From Ligula intestinalis (Eukaryota > Platyhelminthes > Cestoda > Diphyllobothriidea > Diphyllobothriidae), in assembly GCA_036362985.1 (NCBI GenBank), contig JAYGXS010000001.1, forward strand, positions 19,323,604-19,387,603: DNA of 64,000 nt, read 5' to 3'. Below the pieces are notes generated by a model, which was given only the letters and a program-made list of their open reading frames with translations, searched no databases and was not told the origin of the DNA. The stretch's first letter is position 1. Every line of letters starts with the position of its first letter. Of the stretch, positions 45,005 through 56,454 are shown piece after piece. The translations under genes were made by a program, and so were the position numbers.

Positions 45005-47830
45005 GACAAGCAATTTTCAAAAAATTTTGGTGTCGGTGACGTAATTGCCTGGCCTCTAAGTATTCAAATAATTCTAATAGATCGCATATTTTTACAATCT
45101 ACTTTTCTGGAATGGTGAGTTTGACCTTATCAAAATGCGTTTAGTTCTGTTTTCCGCGGATTATAAATGTGGCCTTGAAGATTTTGTCAAGGTCGCTGTG
45201 TTACCACGCTGATATTGAAAAATTTGATACTGCGGCGTTTGTAAGGCACTATAATAAGCTTTGAAGGCTTTATATTTCATTCGGTTTGCATTCTTCGGGA
45301 TTCAAATTCAATCACTCACTTTTTTCTGTACTGTGGTCATAATACATTATTTTTAATTTAAGTTTGCAAACATAGAGTATGATGAAGTTTGCTCAACGAA
45401 CAGATTGAATTGCATTGCATTGAATTTATTTCTTAATTATTCTGCCCCTGTAGAGGCGTGTTGACTTAATAAATTAGCAGCATTCGTTCAAAAAGCATTT
45501 TATGCAATATATGAAATAGCTTCTCGGTTGGATATTTTAACCGTCTACGAGTAGGAAAGAAGGTTTACTTTCGGCAGCCATTTCCATCATTCGGTATTAG
45601 TGAATGGTTGACACCTGACCCATCTTATTTCTGCTTTATTTCACTAGGCGGAGTTGTGCGCGTTGAAATTACCCGGACCATTTAAGCAATGTCGGATTTT
45701 ACTGTGTCCTATGCCATGCGCTGAAATTATTTGCTATTTGTTTTTTAGTCGCCACTATATTTAACTTATTATGTTTGTTCATGTTACAGAAAGCAAGGTC
45801 TATTTTAAAAGACACCTTACCGCTACCTTCCTATCCAACCACGATATGTACTGAAACGATTAGCGTCATCGCCAGCTTGGACAACATAAAAGTCCAGTTA
45901 TGACTTTGAATTCAAACTTTTCCCTACCATGCCGCCCATTAGTCCAGTGTAGTCGAACCGTCACAGGCCCATATGTGGCCGATAGACTGATATCTTACAT
46001 CTTTCCGGTGCATCACTTTGTGGCGAAATGTTAAACGGGATTTTGGGGGACTTCCACTCCGAGCCGAGTAGTCAGTTAGTGATATTTTGTAAAATTTATT
46101 GCTGCATAATTTGGTCTCGTTAGCTTTCTTGTGTCTGGCTCTGTGGACCGGTCACATTTTCTTGAAGAACCGTTCCAGATGGTGCTTTTTTGCGCAATTG
46201 TTTTTGAAAAGTTGAGCTCTGAATTTTCAGCGGTACCAAATTTTCACTCAGCACTATAGTGCTTATATACCGTTAATTTTGCGCTGCCGTGTGTATTTTC
46301 CACAAGGCCTTTTGCATATGTATGTCAAATGAGATGAATAACACTGATACCTTGAACCTTTGTAACATCTCAAACATGGTTCTTATATGAAAAGTTTTAA
46401 TTCGTTTATAAACCAAATTGCCTGTTCTGCTTGTTTACGTCATGCGGTAGGAAGCTTTCAGGCGCATTGTTCGGACACTGTTTTGGCCGTTTTTTAGAGT
46501 ATCCGTGTCTTTTTCAAGTCAGCACAGTCAATCTCGGGTAGCCATGTAGTTGATCAGTATATTCCGGGATCTACATGTATAGGCCGAAATTTGATATAGA
46601 TTTTCAGGCCGAATTCCATCAGCTACTGTGGAATAACTATGTACATATGGCGAAGTCAAGCCCGAATTAGAGGCTTGAGTCCTCGTAAATTACACGTCAT
46701 ATAGACTACCAGTGTTAAAAATCTTGCCGACGATTGTAGGATGTGGTTTCTGACAGCCTGACCCTTACAGCCGACTAACCCAGCGCTGATGCTAGTTGAT
46801 ACACGTACAACTGAGTACTGTGAAACGCGAACTATGACCTTGTCCCGATTTTTAAGAAACAAGTGTTAGACTTATTCGAATATTCTGACTTTTTTATAGG
46901 ACTTTTGTGCCCCAATCTAAAAATCTGTCAAGCGCACACCCGTGATAACCATCCACAACATGTAGGGTGGGGATGTTTGAGCAATCCAACTTCTTCCTTT
47001 CTCTCTGTCTGATAAATGCAAACCACTAACTCACACAAATTACTTGAACCGAAGTTTCGTTAACAAAATTAAGAAATGGGGATCAGACAGATTCTCGTCC
47101 GCTTTCCCAGCACCATTAGCTGCACAATTTGAGGAGTAACTGCATAAAAATTACCGTGTTTGGTTACAGCTTTACATTTCGACGTAATGCGCACGTGAAA
47201 ATAAAAGTATTATGCTTCCATCATAACTCATTCTATGCTTATCAGGGGTTGGGTATTGGTGTTTGCGTTGTCGGATCTCCAATTAGTGGTCTTTAAAGTC
47301 ATTCAGCCCAGGAACACATGTCAAGTCGAGTAAGATTAGACTTCTTATTTGAATCTACGTCTGATTTACTATCCCTGTCATCTTCAGTTGATTTGTCAAG
47401 AGTGAGCATACCACGACTGCAGCTTAACGCATTGTAGCCGTCAACTGCATTGAATCAAAATTGTAGCCCTACTTGACGCTCCACACCGATGTTCTCGAGC
47501 GAACTGAACTAAAATAAAATTTAAATTTGCCACTTAGGCAATGGCTTTACTGTTGCCACAAATATGCCCTTTGGCTTTAGTCTTTTATCATCACTTTTTG
47601 TGGTAGCAACAGTGGACGAACCACAACTGCCGTTTCCAACTACGTCGTGGATACTTTCATCGCAAATTTGCCGCGGTGTCTTAGAGTGCTGTGTTCCTTT
47701 TTCAACAAGTATCTTATTTCGTCAGATTTATAAAATTACGTTTTTTGTTTTTGCTTCACATATTTTGAACAGATTCAGCTTTGTCTTTGTCTTCGCTGAC
47801 ATTTCTGGCCTGTTTGGTAAGTAACATCGG
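45005..47830. other. Unassigned AT-rich DNA upstream of the Van Gogh gene
   Basis: No exon, RNA gene or repeat family is recognised. The last several hundred bases probably hold the promoter or 5' untranslated exon of the plus-strand gene, but I see no clear TATA or initiator. Confidence 0.4.
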
Positions 47831-47833
47831 ACA

Positions 47834-47980
47834 ATGTTTCCTCAGACCTACTTCCCCGCCCAGGGTGAAGGGCCCACAATGAGTTACGTCTCCCCCGAGG
47901 GTGGTTCTGTCCCCTTCTCACCAGATGTGCAGACTCCTGTCTCCGACCAGTTAGACGATGTGACTTATCCTGGCTCAGAG
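47834..47980 (+). CDS. Van Gogh/Vangl planar cell polarity protein, exon 1
   Basis: An ATG at 47834 with A at -3 opens a 49-codon frame ending in phase 0 at a GTAAGT donor (47981). It joins through a 52-bp intron (acceptor AG at 48031-48032) to the large exon at 48033. The peptide begins MFPQTYFPAQ and is Ser/Pro/Gly rich. A second ATG in frame at 47879 has an equally good context. Alternatively TTTCCTCAG ending at 47845 could be an acceptor, which would make this an internal exon. Vangl proteins are cytoplasmic at the N terminus, in keeping with the absence of a signal peptide. Confidence 0.75.
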
Positions 47981-48032
47981 GTAAGTGCGGATTGCTTGAA
48001 AAGATAGCTCCATCACCCTCCTTCTAATCTAG
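47981..48032 (+). other. 52-bp intron of the Van Gogh gene
   Basis: It begins GTAAGT and ends in a pyrimidine-rich CTTCTAATCTAG. It contains an in-frame stop (TAG of AGATAG), so the ORF does not read through. A CTAAT string near the 3' end could act as a branch point. Confidence 0.8.
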
Positions 48033-49886
48033 GTGACTGTCATCAACCGTACACCAGATCAGGCCTCAAACTACTGGCCAAAGAATGGCTGTTTTGTCCC
48101 TCCGAGCAGCGGCTACCACGCCATGCACCAAGGCAACTCACACAACTTTACTGTGGCTCCGGCCGGTCGGAATTATCCCTTTGAGAATGAGAGCAGCAGC
48201 ACATTGAGCTGTGCGGATGGCTACCAAGTCCAAAACCAAGAGGAGGCTATGGGAGGCTCGGCTAGCTTCAAGTGTCCCTCCGGCCAACACACTGCTGATG
48301 CTGAGACCCTATGCGATGGCGCAGCCACCATGTGTGACTGCAACAGTGATATTCTCCTCGGGGGCGGGGGTTCAGTCACGAGTATGGACAATAACCTTCC
48401 GTCCTCCCCGACCTCAAACAGGAAGCACCAGCACCAGCATCATCATCACCAGCGTAAGAAGCACACATCGGGCCGGTCTTCCCGCAGCAAGAAGCGTCGC
48501 GCTGAGGCGGAGGAGGAGGACGACGACGAAGAAGGCGGCGGCGGCGGCGGCAGCTTCTTCCGTCGGGGGGGACGGGGCAGGTCGCACAAGCCCTCTTCTG
48601 GCGGCTTATCACACTGCCTGTCAGAGGACGACTCTCTGAATCGTCGCCAAAAGCGGAGCAGTTGGGGCACCCGGAGGTCAGAATATTTGCGTAGAAGTGG
48701 CAAGAGCCAGTCGTCGGCTGAGAGGGGTAACTGTGAATGTGCCGCGGCTACCTGCGACCCTAACCGCAGCTGGAATTCCATGGCTTCGAGACACGCCAAC
48801 TCCCTGCCCACCCTTAAGAAGAGACAGCAGAATTCGTCACCTTGCGGAGCCTATTCGGAGCGTCCCCTGCGTAGCCGAAAACCCGTAAACGGTTTATTTG
48901 GATGCAATCTGGCGGCTGCAAGAGCGGAAGAACAGTGGTCGGACACGGAACAAGCGTCCGCTACACCTGCTTGCAGTGGTGGGCAGCTCTACAAAACAGT
49001 GGAATCCGGATGCTGTGGTCTCATCTGTCTTTCCTTTATGTGCATAGTCGGCATAAGCTGCTTTTTCTCACCAATTGGAATGCTCATCTTACCCGTTGTT
49101 CTCTCCTTCACTTCGCAGTCCCAGAACTCCCCGGCGGCGGAGGACTTTGTGTCCTCGAGTTCAGCACTTTCTCTGGATGATCCGGCCTTCTTGGAGGGTA
49201 GAGGAGGCAATTTAGATTCAGGCGGAATAACCTGCAACACCCGCTGTGAGGCTGACCTCCTCAGCTTGGGCGTCAAACTTATAATTCTCTGTCTCACCAC
49301 GTGGAAACTCTATGTACTACCGGTTGTGTTGGTCTATCGTCGGCTCGGCATTCGTCCGCTATCTGTGTCAGCCATTCTCAATCGCAAACTGCGGGCAGGT
49401 TGTTATAACGCAAATGTCAGAGCGGTGAATCCCTCCTCCCTCCATCCCTACCCTATTGAGAGGCCATTTGCGGTGACTGTTTCCGTGAATTTTCTCAGTT
49501 TTGGGGCCACTTGTGCATTCTGGGTGGTGTTTGTGGCTCGCTGGATGAATTCCGCTAGCAGTAGCCAACGTGCGGCGCGACTACCCGACCCGACTGATCT
49601 CTTTGGGCTGGATGATTTGAGCTCCAGTCGATCAAGTCAGGCTGCATCCCTACTGGCCTACTCAAATCTCGTCAGTTTTGTGCTCACATTCGCGGATACT
49701 CAGCTGGTTTTGCACATACTTGGTCTCATTCTGGGAGGCCTGCAGCGTGTCTTCACTGAGGAGACCGTCTACGTGGTCCAGGTGGTCCGCTCGCCGGATG
49801 GTCAGAGCAAAACCTACCGGATGAATGGAGGCAGCATAGACTCCGTGGCGTCAGAACTACTCTACCGGTATTTGGTCGACTTTCCG
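48033..49886 (+). CDS. Van Gogh/Vangl planar cell polarity protein, exon 2 with four membrane spans
   Basis: The 618-codon exon starts with GTG (Val) at the acceptor and is not a separate start. It has a long hydrophilic N-terminal region rich in Ser, His, Arg, acidic and Gly runs (about exon residues 1-325). Four hydrophobic segments follow: near 328-361 (GLICLSFMCIVGISC), 408-434 (GVKLIILCLTTWKLYVL), 477-505 (FLSFGATCAFWVVFV) and 540-570 (LVSFVLTFADTQLVLHIL). After the fourth is VVRSPDGQSKTY, then LYRYLVDFP, matching the Vangl signature VVRSTDG-S-FY and YYHDFPVYNP. The frame reaches a GTGAGT donor at 49887 right after DFP. The C-terminal cytoplasmic part with the PDZ-binding end is on later exons not seen here. 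Vangl proteins act with Prickle, Dishevelled, Frizzled and Celsr in planar polarity. The N-terminal region, about 370 residues with exon 1, is far longer than the roughly 100 residues typical of vertebrate Vangl. Confidence 0.92.
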
Positions 49887-50335
49887 GTGAGTAACAGTCA
49901 GGACCATTGATATTTCCTAACTATTTTAACAATTTGTTTGGATCAACAGTCCCCTTTTTAAGGAAATGTCTACCGATATCCCCTTTTGGACTCGAGTCAT
50001 TTTTTGTTAGAAGACGTGTATCGATCTAGATCACAGAGTCTAATTTTCGTGTATCTTAAGCAAGTTATCTATGAAATCTGGTGATTTTTATGCTCACGAG
50101 ATGGCCTTGTGCGGTCTTGGTCTGTCATTAATTTTTTCCCCTTGGATCATTCGATTTATACGGCCACCCCTTCCCCTATTTTTCCGCGGGGGTCTTAACA
50201 GGCGCAGTGGTTGTCAACCTCTCCTTGCATAGTTATTTAAATAGTCCCTATCTCCCAACCAAACTGTTATGCCCTGATAGGTAGGTGGAAAAAGACAAGT
50301 GAGCAGGTTTCTGGAAACAACAACTTGATTTGAAA
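49887..50335. other. Start of the Van Gogh intron
   Basis: It follows the donor GTGAGT at 49887. No exon encoding the expected VYNP continuation was found in this part. Confidence 0.6.
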
Positions 50336-50339
50336 AGTC

Positions 50340-51760
50340 GATTTGGTGAACGTATGTTTTCAGCAACTCCCCAGTACATTTGCACGGTTGGAAAGAGTTC
50401 ATAAGTGTACTTTGATTACAACTCATCGTTTTCATGCCGCCCGCATGGCGTGCTGGGGAGAGAAGGAAATTGGGTTAGGTTGTGGGTATTAGTCAGGGGT
50501 CAGGTACATGGAGTGAGAAGTACTGTCATTTGTACGAAGCGTCGGGGTCGGCCATAGAAGTAAAATTGCTTGTGTTAGCGTCTTCTGACAACACGGCACT
50601 GGATTCGCTTGCCGTATCGGCTTTCATATAAGCTTCAGCTGCTGCAAGCACCCGTTGGCGTAGGCCCTTGGAAAATTTGGCTGGTGTCCGGTAGACAACC
50701 TGAAAGGCTTTGTTAGTATCGACTCGATGATTCGCATCGACGAGATGTGCGAGAATAGAACTCGAAATCGATCTAGTTTTACCTTTACTTAACCAGGCCG
50801 GTATATGCTCACGTACCCTCTTTTCCAGGCGCCTCGTTGTTTGGCCTATGTATCTTGCTCTACAGGAGCAAGTGAAGGAGTAAATACACATAGATGTGGC
50901 CTTCAACGGGAGTCGGTGTTTTACTCCTAATCGTAGGAGGGGAGAGTTCGTGAAGAACACCCGTAAGTTCGCCGCGGGGAAAGTGCTAACGATTGCGGTT
51001 CTTAGACGTCGTCTGACCAGCTCGCTTGCTGCATCACCTGAGAAAGGCAGTCTAATGAAAACGTCTTTCTTTTCTGCTGCTAAGGTATCAGGCTTTTTGG
51101 CTCGCTCGCCAATATTCCTGAGGATGAACCTCTCCGGGTATCCATTTTCGATAAGTATCTGCTGCAGCTGTTGGAGCTCTGCTTCCACAGTTTCGGGAGA
51201 ACACATCTTTCGTACTCTAGCTGCTATGCCCTGAACTAGATTTCGTTTTATATTTAGGGGGACAAAACTGTGAAAGTTGGTGTATTGTTCCATCCAGGTT
51301 TTTCTTTCGAAAAACTCTACGCAGGATCGATCCATCATCTTGCCTTCGCACAAGGACATAAAGAAACGAAATTTCATCGTTTTCCTCTGTCTTTGCAGTA
51401 AATTTGATAGATGGGTGCGCGTTGTTAAACTCTTCGACCAGAGCGTCAGTGTCCGCGTTATAGTCGGTCAAGCAGAAGATGGCATCAGCATATCGACCGT
51501 AAAACGCAAGGTCATGGATAGTGTCCCTTAGACACGTTTTCTCGATCTTGCCCATAAAGACATTTGCGAGAAACGGGCCAAGTGGTGAGCCCATTGCCAC
51601 ACCACCTATCTGTCTGTAAAATCGACCATTGCAGAGAAATTGCACATTTTGCGTGCATCTCGTAAGTAGTTCTTTTAGGGTTTTCACGGGTATACCTATC
51701 CGGTAGTTCGTATCCCTAATCACATCACAGAGGTAGTCAATGGTTTCCAGCATCATCCAT
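50340..51760 (-). pseudogene. Penelope-like element 1, RT plus GIY-YIG, frameshifted
   Basis: On the minus strand, 51756-51217 encodes the RT core: NGRFYRQIGGVAMGSPLGPF, then FYGRYADAIFCL, where the usual YVDD box is YADA so the second Asp is lost. A frameshift near 51300 moves the frame, and 51377-50526 continues with NIKRNLVQGIAARV, RRRLRTAI and the GIY-YIG motif CIYSFTCSCRARYIGQTTRR, then LEKRVREHIP, SSSILAHLVDANH and RVLAAAEAYM. RT motifs upstream of about 51740 are absent, so the copy is 5'-truncated. A 3' region extends to about 50340 and matches the 3' region of element 2 (CCGCCCGCATGGCG). Confidence 0.9.
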
Positions 51761-51764
51761 AATA

Positions 51765-52370
51765 TATCCCCCTAAACCTTCGAATGTAATTTATTTTATC
51801 CCTTTTTGGCAAATCGCTCCCAAGTTTAGGTTTTGTTATCGTCCAAATGTCATCATTTGATTCATAAATATCTTTGTAATCACGTATCTTAGCAATATAA
51901 ATAAAATTGCATTTAGTAGCATTGTAACTGTATTTTCGTGCCGTGACCAACGAGCAGGTCGTGTCGCCGAGGTCGCGCGAATTCGGCTGATGTGGCTTTT
52001 GGAAAAGGGTTCTGATATCGAGCCTTTACATCGAAACGGACGGTACTGCACATTTCCTTGCAGAAATATGTTTAATTTATGTCCACATTTTGAGACGGTA
52101 AAAAAAACTCGCTTAACCTTAGCGAGTTGACTCATCTGAGTCTAGTTTGTGGTTTTCTGGGCAAGGTTCCGGGTTCATCGGAAAATACCCGGTAGAAAAT
52201 CCTACAACCCGGGTGAAAATCTGGCGTTTTGCGCTCCGACATCAGCCATAAAGGTCGATGGATGGACCACAGGATACACAGTCGGTAACAGAGAACATGA
52301 CATTTCAACCGAAATATGAAAATAATTGCCGGTTGGATACTGTAACTTAAATGAGATTGAGAAGCCAAGA
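51765..52370. other. Unassigned intronic DNA
   Basis: Minus-strand open frames at 51753-52377 show no motif I recognise. Confidence 0.4.
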
Positions 52371-52374
52371 TTGG

Positions 52375-53460
52375 CAAACATATGTTTTCAGCAAATCATC
52401 GTCAGGCCAGAACATTTGCAGGGTGATTAAAACTATACAGATGGACAGGGTTAAATAGTGTAGTCTAATTACAATTCATCATTTACGCGTCGCCCGCATG
52501 GCGAGGTCGGCGTGTAGAGGTTTGTGCGTCCGGGGAGGGGAGGAGGGGTAGTGGGGGGGGGGTACTTGGGTTATGTTGTGGGGTTGATCAGAGGGCAGAT
52601 GCATGGGGGGATAATTGCTGCTATTTGCGCACAGCGAACGACTGTCACTGGGGTGTGGGGGCAAAGTGCGATCGTCACCTGGCGTCGGGGTCGGCCACGG
52701 AAGTGCAAGGGCTTCTGTCAGTTTCTTCTGACAACACAGCACCGGATTCTCTAGCCGTATAGCTACTGCTTCGGCTGTTGCAAGCACCCTTTGGCGTAGG
52801 CCCTTTGGAAAATTAGCTGGTGTCTGGTAGACAACCTGAAATGCTTTATTAGTATCGACTCGATGACTCGTATTGACAAGGAGTGCAAGAATAGAACTCG
52901 AGATTGATCTAGTTTCCCCTCTACTTAACCAGGCCGGTATGTGCTCACGTACCCTCTTTTCCAGGCGCCTCGTTGTTCGGCCTGTTTATCCTGCTCCACG
53001 GGAGTATTTGAACGAATAAATGCATATGGATGTGGCATTCAACAAGAGTCGGTCTTTAAGTCCCAATCGTAGGAGGAGAGGGTTCGTGAAGAAACGCGTA
53101 AGTTTGCTGCGAAGAAAACGCTTGTCGTCGCAGTCTTCAGGCGTCGTCTTACCAGCTCCCTTCTTGCATTACCTAAAGAAGGTTTTCTTATGAACACGTC
53201 TTTCATTTCTGTGTTTAAGGTAGCAGGCTTTTTGGCGCATTTGCCAATATTCCTGAGGAGGAACCTTTCTGGGTATCCATTTTCAAGAAGCGTGTTCTGC
53301 AGCTGTTGGAGTTCTGTTTCGACAGTTTCAGGAGAGCAGATCCGTCGTACTCTAGCTGCTAATCTCTGGACTAGATTTCATTTATATTTAGGGGAACAAA
53401 CTGTGAACCTTCATGTATTGTACCGTTTAGGTTTTCTTTCGGAATATCCTACATAGGCCT
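52375..53460 (-). pseudogene. Penelope-like element 2, degraded GIY-YIG part
   Basis: The 3' region (52375-52700) and coding remnants match element 1: RRLEKRVREHIPA near 52950 and SSSILALLV-like near 52890 follow the same order, and the segment near 53150-53400 is the antisense of NIKRNLVQ-like sequence. The cysteine-rich CSCRARYIG block is broken near 53000 by a stop and substitutions. The RT core is not visible. It is a degraded 5'-truncated copy of the same family as element 1. Confidence 0.8.
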
Positions 53461-53599
53461 GCAGGAACAGCGGATCCTCTAGCTCATCAACTGTACTTTA
53501 TTTATCGGAGTTCTGGCGGTTCCTGCCAACGGCGTTTGATTAGCTTTCTGGAGCAGCCTGGCCTACGGCGTGCTACAAATTAATTTTTCGTTTCCCATG

Positions 53600-54085
53600 C
53601 TGTAATGTCTTCGTGGAACTTCTCGAATATTTAGGTGTCGGCCACAGAAGTGCATCTTATCCTCCACTTGCTCCTGTGGAGCAGGATACATTGGCCGAAC
53701 TACGAGGTGTCCAGAAAAGAAAGTACGTGAACACGTACCGATCTGGTTTAGCAAAGGTGAAACTAAATCGATCTCGAGCTCTATTCTCGCACTCCTTGTC
53801 GATACTAATCAAGCCTTTGAGGTTGTTTACCGAACACTAGCTAACTTTTCCTAGGGCCAACGCCAGCGGGTGCTTGCAACAGCCGAAGTAGTGGCTATAC
53901 GGCTAGCGAATCCAGTGCTGTGTTGTCAGAAGGCGCTGACACAAGCCCTTGCACTTCTTTGGCCCACACCGATGCCAGGTGGCGATCGCATTTCGCTCCC
54001 ACCCACTGGTGTCAGTCGCTCACCCAACGCGCCGATCTCGCTACTTGCACAGACTGACAGTCCACAGTGCCCAATCGGCGTCCAA
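53600..54085 (+). pseudogene. Penelope-like element fragment, opposite orientation
   Basis: On the plus strand the pieces read CGAGYIGRTTR near 53680, REHVP near 53735, SSSILALLV-like near 53790, then RVLATAEVVAIRLANPVLCC at 53867-53926 and LTQALALLWPTPMPGGDR. The same C-terminal string, RLENPVLCCQKKLTEALAL, appears on the minus strand at 52787-52690. So 52.38-53.46 and 53.60-54.09 are inverted copies of one PLE family, with stops and frameshifts in both. Confidence 0.8.
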
Positions 54086-54089
54086 GTCA

Positions 54090-54810
54090 GACAGTTATTG
54101 ATTTTTCTACACATTCAAAATGTTATTGTTTTGTACAGCTTTCATTATCCCTGCAACTGTGTAGCCTAATAAGGAGTTGCTGAAAACACATGTTTGGCAG
54201 AAACTGCTTTTTCAACTATTAATGAATCCAAAAATAAATTGATAGAGCTGGCCGATATCTGCCTGGTTACGATGGGTACCAAAGATCTTGAACTTTTGGA
54301 CGGCTGAAGACCCGGAGATGAACTGGTTCCCCCGCTTGGACTTTAAGGCGTGAGTGGTCCTGAGGAAAGCTGCCCCAGGCGGTCTGTTTGGTGGTTCTGC
54401 CATCTGACTCAGGTTCGCTTGACAGTCTGCCGCAGATTTAATGCGACCGACGGCGAGCTTTCGTGATGCGATGAGCTCGCTGTATAGTGATGTCTGAGCT
54501 AGGAATGGAGACTGTCAGCACAAGTACAAGTCCAGTAAGTACGAACCCTGTTGGTAAAAAATGGAGTACAGACCAAGTGATAGTCGTACAAGAATTGCAA
54601 GCGAATTGTGGACAACTGCAAAACCCACATAACAAACCACCATTTTCCAAAAAATCAACTTAGCTGTTCACATCCTTCAATTCCTCTTTCTGTGGGAACA
54701 GAGCGGCTGAATTGGGTTTCGTGGTGCGCGTCAGTAGAGTTATAATTCCACCTCCCCTCAGAGTTCGACTGATGCTTTTATTTTCGCCTGAGCGATAAAT
54801 CTTCTGCAGC
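54090..54810. other. Unassigned intronic DNA
   Basis: No motif recognised; the minus-strand open frame at 54438-54650 lacks a domain. Confidence 0.4.
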
Positions 54811-54813
54811 AGC

Positions 54814-54875
54814 GCAATAACTGTCTTATTGCCCCTGATGATGGGTTCGAGCGAGAATCCGAAAGGTCAGACCAA
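54814..54875 (+). ncRNA. Hammerhead-like fold, best-preserved copy
   Basis: A perfect 7-bp hairpin (GCAATAA, loop CTGTC, TTATTGC) ends just before CCCTGATGA. Then come CTGATGA (54835-54841), one base, GGGTTC (54843-54848), loop GAGCGA, GAATCC (54855-54860), GAAA (54861-54864) and GGTCAGACC. The inner stem pairs in all six positions with one G-T pair. CTGA could also pair with TCAG beyond GAAA. The one extra base before the stem and the lack of an obvious cleavage site argue against a standard hammerhead. Confidence 0.4.
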
Positions 54876-54899
54876 TAAACTTGGTGTTGCCGATAGAAG

Positions 54900-56450
54900 C
54901 AAATATGCGAGTTCCAGGAAGCAGTTCGGAAGAAGGATGTGCGATCACAGGAACAAGAATTTTATTTTCCTGACGTTTCGGATTCTGTTGAGAATCCTTA
55001 TTCATAGGTAACCGTCCGATAGTATGAAGCGTTTGCAGATTGTGGTGATCCATGCACAGATTGCACAGTATGTATAGTGCGTAGCGGTCATCCGTATGCG
55101 TACTAGAATTATTAGTTGCTGTAACCACCGATTGGGGTCTTAATTGGTGCGGTGATGGCTTGACACTTTGCTTTCGACGCATATATCGCCGCGATTTCTT
55201 TGTCCGTGTCGGACGTGGGCTTGATAATTACGCGACAATTATGCTCATTGTTGTCAGAGTTGTTGCTGGCCTAGGCCCTTACCACGTGACTGGTTCTCTT
55301 GCTCAGGCAATGTCTCAGTTCGCAGTATGGGAATGGAAAATCGTAGCGCTTGTTGGTTGACTGTGGGTCTGAGAACCATGAGTCGAGCAGCTCACGGCTC
55401 ACGCGGTTGTCACCTCTTGCGAGGATTTCGGCCTCGTTAAAATTTAAAAGATAGCTGGGTCCCGTCGAGTGAGCTGCAACCTAGGAGTTAGCATCCCTCT
55501 TTCTCACCGCCGCTGTGTGCTCGGCCATTCGCGTCCGGGGTGATATCCCGGTTTCTCCGTCGTAGTTACTTGGCCCACAACTGCCCTAGATCCGGTAAAT
55601 GACCCAAGCCTTTTCTTGCCGTGGCAATGGGTCCTTCGGTCTCGTGACCCGGCGCTTGATGATTGCGTCTGGCCTTTGCGCAACTCCAACTTCAACTAGG
55701 GTGCGCAAGCGGCTAACTACTTCCGATAAATTCTTCACGTACGGAAGAGCTCGCTGAACTTTCGGATATGGTTTTTTCTCTCCTCTGCGCATATACTGGC
55801 TGACATAATTGTGCGGGTAAGCATTCGCTCTCAATACCCGTCGAAGATATTTTAATTCAGAAATGTTATCTTGCACTTCGCTGCAATGCGTCTCAAGGCG
55901 CCGGTGAAGCGATATTACGCATCTGCGTTTGTGACTCATCGGGTGGTTGCTGTTGAAGTTCAGGACTTGCATGGTGTTGGTCGCTTTCTTGAACACCTTA
56001 GTTTTTACGCTACCTCTGGAAAGGTCAGCTGGTTGTTTTCTTCCTCCTCCATCGCATATTGAATGTCCAAGAAGACGGCGTTTAGACGTCCCTTGCATGT
56101 CGGCACCTGATCCCGCTCAATTACGATGAAGATGTCGTCCACACACCGAGTCCAGAATTTCGGTCTGTGGTGTCGGAAAACCAGCGACTTCAACCGTTGT
56201 AAAACCGCCTCGGCAATGAGTCCGGAAATTGGCGAACCCATGGGCGTGCCCGTCACCTGCTCGTAGATAATTCCGTAGAAGGTAAAGTATGTCGTGAGAC
56301 AAAACTTTAGGATATGGAGGATTTGAGCGTGCCCAAGGCGATCCTCCCTTTTATCATATTTGTCTCGTAGGAATGATTGAATAGTTTAGACTGCCAGGTG
56401 ACGTGGCATCAAAAGATTCCATGACATCGTTTGGCAGTGATCACCTCTTC
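54900..56450 (-). pseudogene. Penelope-like element 3, second family
   Basis: Minus-strand pieces in order: LPNDVMESFDATS near 56430, LRDKYDKREDRLGHAQILHI near 56340, then TFYGIIYEQVTGTPMGSPIS, WTRCVDDIFIVIERDQ with the catalytic VDD kept, and MEEEENNQLTF. After a frameshift come TKVFKKATNTMQVLNFNSNH, MSHKRRC, RPKDPLPRQE and a GIY-YIG remnant with a stop in place of the first Cys (near 55590). It ends with ARGDNRVSRELLDSW near 55400. The 3' tail at 55010-54900 has a perfect 7-bp hairpin (54980-54986 with 54991-54997) followed by GAAACGTCAGG. The RT motifs and order differ from elements 1 and 2, so it is a separate family. Confidence 0.88.
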
Positions 56451-56454
56451 TCAT

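Noticed and set aside
48376..48811. Open frames antisense to the Van Gogh exon
   Set aside because: They are shadows of the low-complexity N-terminal coding region.
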